This document shows positions 6,686 through 13,111 of a stretch of DNA of 16,244 nucleotides, one piece after another; position 1 is the first letter of the stretch, and each line of letters begins with the position of its first letter. Made by a program: the position numbers and the translations under genes. The notes beneath the pieces were generated by a model. It was not told the DNA's origin, did not search any database, and saw only the letters and a list, made by a program, of their open reading frames with translations. Source of the stretch: Desulfobulbus sp. (GTDB lineage Bacteria; Desulfobacterota; Desulfobulbia; Desulfobulbales; Desulfobulbaceae); NCBI GenBank assembly GCA_028684915.1, contig JAQUEZ010000132.1, positions 1 to 16,244 of the forward strand, in the 5' to 3' direction.

Positions 6686-7161
6686 TCCTCCTGCGCCGCA
6701 AGGTCGCTTTTGGGGTGATGAGTATCAGGCGCAACCTTGCGCCAGCCATGTCGTTCCAGAAGTCTATAAACGACGGAGGCTTTTACGGATCGTCCTAAAT
6801 GCTGCGCCAGGGCAGCCCTAATTACGGAAACAACGAGTATGCCGCCATCTTTGGCTTGCTGCCCCCATGGCTCCAGGAATTTTTTCTCTTCGTCGAATGT
6901 CATTAATTCTCGACGACGACCTCCCCAGTTATTGGGAGGAGATTTGCCCGTTTGCATGCTTTGTCGGAATCGAGCCTGCAAGCGAGGCACTGAAGCTCTT
7001 GAGACTCCAAGCAACGCTGCAGTTTGGTCAAGAGTCGTGCCCATAAGTGACGGCAGCAGGACTGCCTGTGCACAGCGAAGCTCCCTCGCGTCCTTGGTGT
7101 TACTGACGGCGTGCTGCGCTTGCCTCACCAACTCTTCATCAATTTTTCGTGGTCTGGCCAT
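6646..7161 (-). CDS. IS630 transposase, N-terminal part (orfA, helix-turn-helix)
   Basis: The 171-residue frame carries the DNA-binding half of an IS630-family transposase: a helix-turn-helix region (about 45-85, with TTLDQTAALLGVSRASVPRLQ-type sequence) and a second helical region, with ALAQHLGRSVKASVVYRLLERHGWRK at about 112-137, that reads as the second HTH before the catalytic domain. ATG at 7161 is the only good start; GGTGG lies upstream. It ends shortly after a run of eight A and overlaps the next frame by 40 nt, so the full protein is probably made by frameshifting. Confidence 0.85.
   Translation of the reverse strand: MARPRKIDEELVRQAQHAVSNTKDARELRCAQAVLLPSLMGTTLDQTAALLGVSRASVPRLQARFRQSMQTGKSPPNNWGGRRRELMTFDEEKKFLEPWGQQAKDGGILVVSVIRAALAQHLGRSVKASVVYRLLERHGWRKVAPDTHHPKSDLAAQEEWKKNFQKHWRPF
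6673..6679 (-). other. Candidate -1 programmed frameshift site in IS630
   Basis: On the minus strand the codons TGG AAA AAA AAC contain the heptamer A-AAA-AAC in the correct phase for simultaneous -1 slippage, within a run of eight A (6674-6681). Shifting here joins orfA (helix-turn-helix) to orfB (DDE) in one protein. Slippage by RNA polymerase on the A run is an alternative with the same result. Confidence 0.7.
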
Positions 7162-7237
7162 GCCATGACTATACCACCATTAGGCTCAACTTGAAAGCGA
7201 ACTGGAGCGAGGTCACTTTCCGGAATCGGATGACCGT

Positions 7238-7756
7238 TCAGGTGTCGATGATGAAGTACCCTTCCTCGTCGCGCAGTGGCAAGGTGCTAATTCCCGGATA
7301 GTCCTGCTCCAGTTGAGCCATGAATCTTTCCCCGATGTTGTCGGGGTGCGCCACCTGAGCGGTTTCTCGGGTCTCGCTACGTTTCATGGCCAAAGCAACG
7401 ACCTGCTTGAACACGGCGGGGTGTAACGGCTTGAGAAGAAACTTGAACATGCCCACTTCGTTGATTGCCTCGAGGATGACCCCCACGTCAGGGTAGGCGG
7501 TCAGCATGATCAGCATGATGTGCGGGTGTGCCTTCTTGATCTGCTTCATGAGCGCCAGCCCGTCCATTCCAGGCATTCGATAATCGGACACGACCACATG
7601 GACGGTCTGTTCTTTGAGGAGTGCCAGTGCCTGCTGGCCGTTCTCAGCCGCCAGTATCCGGTAGGGTTCCTGGCGCAGAAACCTCTGCATAGTGCGCAAG
7701 AAGAACGGTTCATCGTCGACAAGTAAAAGGGTCTGTTGCTCCATGATCGTGGTCAT
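7238..7756 (-). CDS. Stand-alone REC-domain response regulator
   Basis: Single receiver domain (about residues 8-125): acidic pair DDE at 14-16, phospho-acceptor Asp58 in VVSDYRMPGMDG, Thr86 in MLTAYPD and Lys109 in FLLKPL. After it comes a 45-residue tail ending YPGISTLPLRDEEGYFIIDT, with no DNA-binding or enzymatic domain. It probably works by protein contact, as a phosphorelay intermediate or a partner of a kinase or c-di-GMP protein. ATG at 7756 has GAGG directly abutting it, so the in-frame ATG at 7744 (GAGG 12 nt upstream) may be the true start. The stop is about 36 bp from the IS630 end; lapG-lapD lie beyond on the same strand, so all three may once have been one operon. Confidence 0.85.
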   Translation of the reverse strand: MTTIMEQQTLLLVDDEPFFLRTMQRFLRQEPYRILAAENGQQALALLKEQTVHVVVSDYRMPGMDGLALMKQIKKAHPHIMLIMLTAYPDVGVILEAINEVGMFKFLLKPLHPAVFKQVVALAMKRSETRETAQVAHPDNIGERFMAQLEQDYPGISTLPLRDEEGYFIIDT

Positions 7757-7954
7757 CCTCGACGCGGTCTGTGCATTTGATTTGTGCGTCCGGGACGCGT
7801 TGCCCCGACAGCTGTCTTGCCAAGTGGGGCACCATCGCCGTGCCAGCCCTCATTTTCCTGTAGAAGCTGACCTAGCGGACAGATCGCTGTTTTTACATTT
7901 TTCCGCAGATAGGGTTTGTGATCGCTCCTTGCAACCAGGCGTGCTCTTAAGAGC

Positions 7955-8797
7955 TTATCTGTAAATAGTCATAATTTTGTTCAGAGTGATCATCGCAGCG
8001 GCCAACATGTTGAGGGCTAGATACGAGAGATCAGTTTTTTCGTATCGCGGGACCAATTTGCGAAAACGATTAAACCAGGAATGGGCCAGTTTAACCACCC
8101 ACCTGCGGGCCTTGAATGTCGGGTCTCGTTCGATCAGTTTTTTCTCTTCGCCTCTCGGACGAATATGGGGAGTAAAGCCATTTTTCTCCGCCACGTCGCC
8201 CTTGCCGACATATCCCGCATCGAGGCAAAGATTCTCGCTTCCTTGTCGTCCTTGGGCCGCAGAATCCTTTCCGTCAGCAATGGTTCCAGGGAAACGCTGT
8301 CATGTCGATTGGCCCCGCTGACGACAAGTGACAAGGGGACGCCAAGCTCGTCGACCAACAGACTTCGCTTGGTTCCATTTTTTTCCCCGATCTGTTGGAT
8401 TGGGAATGACAGATTCCTGGGCCAGCGGCGCTTCGATATTCGACCCGTCGGCCGCTTCCCAAAACCAGGCTATCCCTTCCATTTCGTCATACTCAGACAA
8501 ACCTCGAAGCCACAAGTTTCGAAACACTCCAGCCCTTGCCCATTGTTGAAACTTGTGGTGGACAGCCGCGGAACCCAAGCCCTCAAATTTCTCGCGCGGC
8601 AAGGCGTTCCAGATGATGCCAGTGCGCAAAACATACACGATGGCGGCGAAATAGGTCCTGTTCGAATATTTGGGTTTTCTCCCGCCACCTGGCCGGCGCA
8701 CATAAATTTTCTCCTCTGCTCGCGGCGAATTTGGAATCAATGGTTCAACCAGCGCCCAAAAAACATCGGAAATTTCCCAGGTTTTAACTCGTGCCAT
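7955..8797 (-). pseudogene. IS5-family transposase, broken by frameshift and catalytic change
   Basis: ATG at 8797 with GGAG 7 nt upstream starts the N-terminal half (to about 8380): WALVEPLIPNSP, GGGRKPKY, VYVLRTGIIWNALP and AADGSNIEAP, the first catalytic Asp. At a run of seven A (8378-8384) the frame must change to reach NGTKRSLLVDELGVPLSLVVSGANRHD; IS427-like elements use a frameshift here. A second frame change near 8230 is needed to reach ENLCLDAGY, RPRGEEKK and RRWVVKLAHSWFNRFRK, and this one looks like a genuine indel. The family's catalytic Glu in the WVVERTHSW-type motif is Lys here. Together these make an inactive copy very likely. Confidence 0.85.
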
Positions 8798-8809
8798 GAT
8801 ACCACTCCG

Positions 8810-8826
8810 TCAAAAATTATTTTTGA
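8810..8826. repeat. AT-rich palindrome upstream of the IS5 transposase
   Basis: TCAAAAA-TTA-TTTTTGA is a perfect 7-bp inverted repeat lying 13-29 nt upstream of the transposase ATG on the minus strand. It may be a leftover regulatory or terminal site of the element. No function can be assigned. Confidence 0.4.
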
Positions 8827-8858
8827 TAGAATATCAATATATCATGGCTTGTTATTCC

Positions 8859-8875
8859 AATTTGCTTTCAAGTTG
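8859..8875 (+). repeat. Solo IS630 terminal repeat
   Basis: AATTTGCTTTCAAGTTG is identical over 17 bases to the left tip of the complete IS630 copy at 6094-6110 and in the same orientation, but no transposase follows it. It is best read as a scar of a second, mostly deleted IS630 copy or the end of a small non-autonomous derivative. Confidence 0.7.
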
Positions 8876-8885
8876 GCATGTATTT

Positions 8886-8941
8886 GTAGGGTGCACAGTG
8901 TACACCACCATGCTTTTGCTAGTGCGCGCAGCGCACCCTAC
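8886..8941. repeat. 56-bp inverted-repeat element (GTAGGGTGC/GCACCCTAC)
   Basis: GTAGGGTGC (8886-8894) and GCACCCTAC (8933-8941) are perfect inverted repeats enclosing 38 bases. The interior contains GTGTACAC and TGCGCGCA, which give further short pairing. Similar short hairpins with these tips occur as dispersed intergenic repeats in various bacteria (general recollection, not checked here). No ORF is present. Confidence 0.6.
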
Positions 8942-9130
8942 GCAAAACGGAGAGTCAGTTTGAATGCAAATGCGAATTACAATAGTTTATTTTCAGATTA
9001 GACTCTAAGTCTGCACAATCGGTCCTTCCCCTTCGAGCCTGCATTGCAAGTTACAAGCAAAAATAATGCCATTATGGCAATGTAACATTCCATTGCATGC
9101 CAGGTTGTTGGCGACGAACGAGGGAATTAT

Positions 9131-9301
9131 CTTCAATTAAAATGGCTATGAATAAAACTCAGCACAATTTGATTGAAGCCGCGCCCGATTTGGCATTGCG
9201 ACAAAAAGTTATGGCATCTTCCCACCCAGGCGTAAATGCTGATACAAGGCGAGTGGGCAACGTTTCAGGCTGAGTTTCATTTAGAGCCACATCAATTAAT
9301 T
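9131..9301. repeat. MITE-like element with about 22-bp imperfect terminal repeats
   Basis: The left arm around 9142-9163 (ATGGCTATGAATAAAACTCA, then GC) is matched in inverted orientation by 9269-9290, with 18 of 22 positions agreeing; the inner AAACTCAGC/GCTGAGTTT is perfect. Weaker similarity extends outward to an AATT on both sides. AATTAT occurs at 9125-9130 and 9298-9303 and could be a target duplication. No protein is recognisable inside. The rest of the gap, 8942-9130, shows nothing I can identify. Confidence 0.45.
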
Positions 9302-9310
9302 ATTCTCAAA

Positions 9311-9339
9311 TTGCAAAAAAAGAGCAGCGCGGCTATAAT
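9311..9339 (+). promoter_or_regulatory. Sigma-70-type promoter for the NtrC-family regulator
   Basis: TTGCAA (9311-9316) and a perfect TATAAT (9334-9339) are separated by 17 nt. It points toward the regulator gene starting at 9509, which would give a leader of about 165 nt. A second TATAAT at 9399-9404 lacks a good -35 but could be a secondary start. Confidence 0.65.
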
Positions 9340-9363
9340 TTTGAGAGTTTTGTGCATCCCCCT

Positions 9364-9380
9364 CCGCTCAACGTGAGCGG
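9364..9380. promoter_or_regulatory. 17-bp palindrome, candidate operator or leader hairpin
   Basis: CCGCTCAACGTGAGCGG is a perfect 7-bp inverted repeat around ACG. It lies downstream of the promoter at 9311-9339 and upstream of a second TATAAT at 9399. It could be a transcription-factor site or an RNA hairpin in the leader; there is no T-tract, so it is not a terminator. Confidence 0.45.
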
Positions 9381-9508
9381 TGTCCACCTGTTATGCGCTA
9401 TAATCTAGCGACGGGTTGACGGGTTACGCAGGACGCGGAGAATGAACTTTCCCCCAGGCCAGGAGTCGGCCATTTTCTCCATTTCTCAAGGAGCGCAGGC
9501 GAGCATTG

Positions 9509-10864
9509 ATGATTTCTGAAAGAAAGGAAGCCTTTACCATACTCATCGTCGACGACGAGATGTTCATACTCAATTCCCTCAAGCGCCTTTTTGGCAAAAC
9601 CGGCTACCGGATACTGACTGCGGAAGACGGTAAAAAGGGACTGGAACTGCTCGAATCCACGCAGGTGGACCTGATGCTCCTCGACCTGAAGATGCCGGGC
9701 ATGGACGGCTTCGTGGTACTGGAGCGGGCGATACAGTGCCGGCCTTCCCTGAAAATCATCATCCAGACTGGACACGGCGGCATCCAAGAAGCGGTTCAGG
9801 CGGTGCATAAGGGGGCGCTCGACTTTCTCGTCAAGGGTGAGTCGCTGGATGTCCTGAATAACCGCATCCGCCAGGTGTACGAACATTGGCGTCTCGAGCA
9901 GGAGAATTTGGCGCTACGCAGGCAAAACGCAGAGCAGTTTGAGTTCAACCAGTTGATAGGTGAATCACCTCCCGTGGTGCAGTTGAAAAAGCTGATTACC
10001 AGGGTGGCTCCGACCGATTCCACTGTGCTCATCCAGGGCGAAAGCGGGACCGGCAAGGAACTAATCGCCCAGGCCCTGCATCACCATTCCGCACGAAGGG
10101 ACAAGCCCTTTGTGGCTATTGACTGCGCCTCAATCAGCGAATCTGTGTTGGAATCCGAACTGTTCGGACATGATAGGGGGGCATTCACCGGCGCCGACAC
10201 CTCCTTTCAAGGGGTGATCCGGTCGGCAGACAAAGGGACGCTTTTTCTCGATGAAATCGGCGAAATCTCGACCAGCGTGCAGGCCAAATTGCTGCGTGCC
10301 ATTCAAGAGCGGTGCATCCGACCGGTGGGTTCGACCAGGTTTTACAAGGTGGATGTCCGGATTATCGCCGCCACCAACAAGAACCTGCTCAACGAGGTGG
10401 CCAACGCCGCCTTCCGCCAGGACCTCTACTACCGCCTCAGCACGATCACGCTGACCGCGCCGCCGCTGCGAAAGCGCGAGAATGACATTTTCCTGCTGAC
10501 AGAATATTTTATCGAGCAGTGTTCGGCGAGCCTGGGCAGACAGGTCCGGGTAAGCGATGAAGTCCTTGAATTATTTGCCCATTACGAATGGCCGGGTAAT
10601 ATCCGCGAATTGGACAACGTCCTGCGGGGTACCGCGGTGCTTTCCGACAACGGCGTAATCGAAGCGGCCGACCTCCCGCCGGCGCTTCGGAGCAACAGGC
10701 CCCCGGCCGAGCCGGCGACAGAGCTGATGACGATAGATGCGATGGAAAAGGAAGCTATCAAAAAAGCGCTAGCCCTGTGCGAAAACAACCGTAAGGAAGC
10801 CAAGAAGATACTGGCCATCTCCGAGGCGACCCTGTATCGGAAAATCAAGAAGTACAATCTGTGA
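9509..10864 (+). CDS. NtrC-family sigma-54-dependent response regulator
   Basis: Phosphorylation-controlled transcription activator that hydrolyses ATP to open sigma-54 promoters. Numbering from the TTG at 9506: REC (10-125) with Asp60 in LLDLKMPGMDG and Lys110 in FLVKG; a coiled linker rich in Glu/Gln (125-147); an AAA+ domain (148-390) with Walker A GESGTGKE (178-185), the sigma-54 contact loop GAFTGA (225-230), Walker B GTLFLDE (244-250), and the WPGNIREL motif (362-369); and a Fis-type helix-turn-helix at the C-terminus (about 412-450, NRKEAKKILAISEATLYRKIK). ATG at 9509 is preferred over the adjacent TTG; AAGGAG lies about 15 nt upstream. It is complete, and converges with the c-di-GMP operon across 72 nt that show no clear terminator. 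Its targets are unknown; the neighbouring kinase at 13108-15975 is a possible partner. Confidence 0.92.
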   Translation: MISERKEAFTILIVDDEMFILNSLKRLFGKTGYRILTAEDGKKGLELLESTQVDLMLLDLKMPGMDGFVVLERAIQCRPSLKIIIQTGHGGIQEAVQAVHKGALDFLVKGESLDVLNNRIRQVYEHWRLEQENLALRRQNAEQFEFNQLIGESPPVVQLKKLITRVAPTDSTVLIQGESGTGKELIAQALHHHSARRDKPFVAIDCASISESVLESELFGHDRGAFTGADTSFQGVIRSADKGTLFLDEIGEISTSVQAKLLRAIQERCIRPVGSTRFYKVDVRIIAATNKNLLNEVANAAFRQDLYYRLSTITLTAPPLRKRENDIFLLTEYFIEQCSASLGRQVRVSDEVLELFAHYEWPGNIRELDNVLRGTAVLSDNGVIEAADLPPALRSNRPPAEPATELMTIDAMEKEAIKKALALCENNRKEAKKILAISEATLYRKIKKYNL

Positions 10865-10936
10865 CAGCTGCCGGTCCCGTTGCCCGGAAGGTCTCCCCGG
10901 CCCGACCGGTGGGTGGTTCCCCAAGGGCGTTCCGGT

Positions 10937-13111
10937 TCAGTCTGCTTTTTCCCGATGCCGGAAGGCCTCCTGCACCACCTGACGCAGAAGATCGTCCGAC
11001 CAAGGCTTCATCAGATACTTCCACACCTCGCCGTGATTGATGGCCTCAGTGACCGTGGCTAGTTCCGCATAGCCGCTGAGAATAATGCGGACAGCGTCAG
11101 GGTAGATTTTTTTCACCCGGCTGAGTAACTCGATACCGGTCATACCCGGCATCAACTGGTCAGAGATGATCACCTGCACTGATGTGGTGGCCATGATTGC
11201 GAGAGCCTCCTCGCCGCTGGTGGCCGTATGCACCTGATAGTCGGAACGGTAGAAGGCCCGCCTCAGCCCGCGCACGACGAGCCGGTCGTCGTCCACCAGG
11301 AGGAGATGCTTCTTTCCTTTCTCCTCTTCCTTGAATTGCCAGCACTGCCCCTCCTTGAGCATGACGCCGATCTCCTCAGAAGGACGCGGCTTGCTGAAAA
11401 GGAACCCTTGCATCTGGTCGCAGTTCAGGCGGCGAAGGAAGGCCATTTGCGCCTCGGTTTCCACCCCCTCTGCGATGACGTTTTTGCCGAGTTTGTGGGC
11501 CATGGCCACGGTAGCGGCCACGATCAATGCGTTGGTCGGATTGCTGGTGACATCGGTCACGAACGACCAATCAATTTTCAGCAGATCGATAGGGAATTGG
11601 GACAGGCACGCCAGCGACGCGTGGCCGGTTCCGAAATCGTCCAGCGACAGGCAGACACCCTTGGCCTTGAGTTGATTGACGATCCGTGTGCCCTGGGAGA
11701 TGTTGCGCATCATCGTGCTCTCGGTCAGTTCCAGTTCGATCAGGTGGGGCTCAATATCATTTTCGTCAAGCAGCCGGTCGATCAGACTAGGGAGCTCGGA
11801 ATTGTAAAAATGGTTTGCCGCCAGATTGACTGCCACCTTCATCGGCGGCAGCCCTTCTCGCTGCCAGGCGATGGCCTGAATGATCGTTTCCTGTAGCACC
11901 CACTCGCCGATACTGACGATCAGGCCGGTTTCCTCCGCGATGGGAATGAAGACCCCTGGGGGTACCATACCGAAGCCCGGCCGGTTCCATCGCACCAAGG
12001 CTTCCACCCCAATGATCTCTCCTGAGACGAGGCTGATCTGCGGCTGGTAGTGGAGCACAAGTTCGTTGCGTTCGACCGCGAAGCGCAATTGGCTCGCCAG
12101 ATTCAGCTGGTCGATGGTGATGGGCTTGCGCAACGGTTGGGAAAAGCAGAAATTGTCCCCGCCTTTCTGTTTGGCGATACGCATCGCGACGCGGGCGTTG
12201 TTCAGCAGGCTGGCGGGGTCTTCGCCGTCGCGGGGGTAATTGGCGAGGCCGATACTGACGGTGGCCACCAACTCACGCTGCGGCGTGATGATCGGCTGCC
12301 GGATTTGCTGCAGGACGCGGTTGATCAAGGTGGTGCAGTTGGCCTCGTCCGAGGCGTGTTCGAACAGGATGGCAAACTCGTCGCCACCGATTCTCGCCAG
12401 GATGTCGCCTTGCCGCACGACCTGACCGATGCGGTTGGCAATTTCCGCTATCAGGCCGTCGGCGAGGGTATGACCGATCACCTCATTGAAGATGTGGAAG
12501 CGGTCGATGTCCAGATAGGCGACGATCAGGGTGTCCGCGATGTCCCCCCCCTCAAGCTTGCGCTTGATTGCCTGATCCAACCGGGTATAAAAAGTTGATC
12601 GGTTGAGGAAACCTGTCAGCGGGTCGGTGGTGCGTGATATGCCCCCCACGCCGTTGCCCCCGATTTGCCGGCGAACCATTTCCTTCTTGAGGGCGAAGTA
12701 GCCAAGCAGTAGCCCCTGGTCGTCGAGAACTGGAAAAATGCAGTTAAACTCACGGTATAACTTCCCATTTTTCCTCCGGACGAGCAGTTCTCCCTGCCAT
12801 TCCTTGCCAGCCTTGATGGTTGCCCACAGATTTTGGTAGACCTTCTGCGGTGTTTTCTCGGACAGGAAGAGGCTCGCGTTGTTGCCGAGGATCTCCTCCA
12901 AATCGTAGCCGCTTTGCTCGCAGAAATAACGATTAGCGTACTGCACCACATCTTCCGCGTTAGTGATGACGATGCCGGCCGTGATGTTTTCGACTACCTG
13001 GGGCAGCAGCATGGACCCCGCCGTCCCCGGTTCGGTAAAAGGGCGGGTGATGCGTGCCGGATTGGCACTGCCGGCCGTTTGTTGTGCAGTGGTCTGATTG
13101 TTGTCGGTCAT
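10937..13111 (-). CDS. PAS-GGDEF-EAL protein with C-terminal REC domain
   Basis: Predicted bifunctional c-di-GMP enzyme under phosphorelay control. Order over 724 residues: PAS (about 35-150, with GIVITNAEDVVQYAN); GGDEF (160-325) with intact GGDEF (242-246) and the RQGD inhibitory I-site (233-236); EAL (335-585) with EALVRW (370-375), DDFGTG (491-496), Lys512 in LKIDWS and the EGVETE glutamates (from 548); REC (600-720) with DDD (607-609), Asp651 in ISDQLMPGMTG and Lys702. All key catalytic residues for cyclase and phosphodiesterase are present, so the net direction cannot be told. A receiver placed at the C-terminus is less usual than at the N-terminus. The start ATG overlaps the stop of the upstream kinase gene (ATGA) with no ribosome binding site of its own, so translation is coupled. 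Confidence 0.92.
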   Translation of the reverse strand: MTDNNQTTAQQTAGSANPARITRPFTEPGTAGSMLLPQVVENITAGIVITNAEDVVQYANRYFCEQSGYDLEEILGNNASLFLSEKTPQKVYQNLWATIKAGKEWQGELLVRRKNGKLYREFNCIFPVLDDQGLLLGYFALKKEMVRRQIGGNGVGGISRTTDPLTGFLNRSTFYTRLDQAIKRKLEGGDIADTLIVAYLDIDRFHIFNEVIGHTLADGLIAEIANRIGQVVRQGDILARIGGDEFAILFEHASDEANCTTLINRVLQQIRQPIITPQRELVATVSIGLANYPRDGEDPASLLNNARVAMRIAKQKGGDNFCFSQPLRKPITIDQLNLASQLRFAVERNELVLHYQPQISLVSGEIIGVEALVRWNRPGFGMVPPGVFIPIAEETGLIVSIGEWVLQETIIQAIAWQREGLPPMKVAVNLAANHFYNSELPSLIDRLLDENDIEPHLIELELTESTMMRNISQGTRIVNQLKAKGVCLSLDDFGTGHASLACLSQFPIDLLKIDWSFVTDVTSNPTNALIVAATVAMAHKLGKNVIAEGVETEAQMAFLRRLNCDQMQGFLFSKPRPSEEIGVMLKEGQCWQFKEEEKGKKHLLLVDDDRLVVRGLRRAFYRSDYQVHTATSGEEALAIMATTSVQVIISDQLMPGMTGIELLSRVKKIYPDAVRIILSGYAELATVTEAINHGEVWKYLMKPWSDDLLRQVVQEAFRHREKAD

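Larger units (their letters stand above)
6094..7202 (-). mobile_element. IS630-family insertion sequence, complete with terminal inverted repeats
   Basis: About 1.1 kb with matching ends. The left tip reads AATTTGCTTTCAAGTTGAG from 6094; the right tip (to about 7202), read inward on the other strand, gives TTCGCTTTCAAGTTGAG and then CCTAATGG where the left has ACTAATGC. It holds a two-frame DDE transposase. The left flank has the TA expected for this family (6093-6094), but the right flank reads CTGG instead of TA, so one end has mutated or recombined. The element lies between a response regulator gene and lapG, all transcribed leftward. Confidence 0.88.
7951..8858 (-). mobile_element. IS5-family (IS427-like) insertion sequence, degenerate
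   Basis: The left tip probably starts at GAGCTTATCTGTAAATAG (7951), 4 nt before the transposase stop, beside a 12-bp palindrome GCTCTTAAGAGC (7943-7954). The coding region spans 7955-8797 in three frame segments. A matching inverted repeat at the right side was not found; the sequence changes to an IS630 end at 8859, so the right tip is lost or lies unrecognised in 8798-8858. The intergenic stretch 7757-7950 to its left holds only the regulator's upstream region. Confidence 0.7.

Noticed and set aside
7801..7831. TGCCCC/GGGGCA inverted repeat with inner GACAGCTGTC upstream of the REC regulator
   Set aside because: The arms are short, GC-rich and without a T-tract; chance is likely in this base composition, so it is not called as an operator or terminator.
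7826..7850. Sigma-54-like sequence (TGGCAC...TGGTGC on the minus strand) upstream of the REC regulator
   Set aside because: The GG to GC spacing is two bases too long for a -24/-12 promoter.
8081..9001. Plus-strand open frame of 306 codons over the IS5 region
   Set aside because: It is antisense to the broken IS5 transposase and runs into repeats; no family motifs were seen.
10865..10936. Terminator between the convergent sigma-54 activator and c-di-GMP genes
   Set aside because: CCGGTC/GACCGG arms are present but widely spaced, with no T-tract on either strand.
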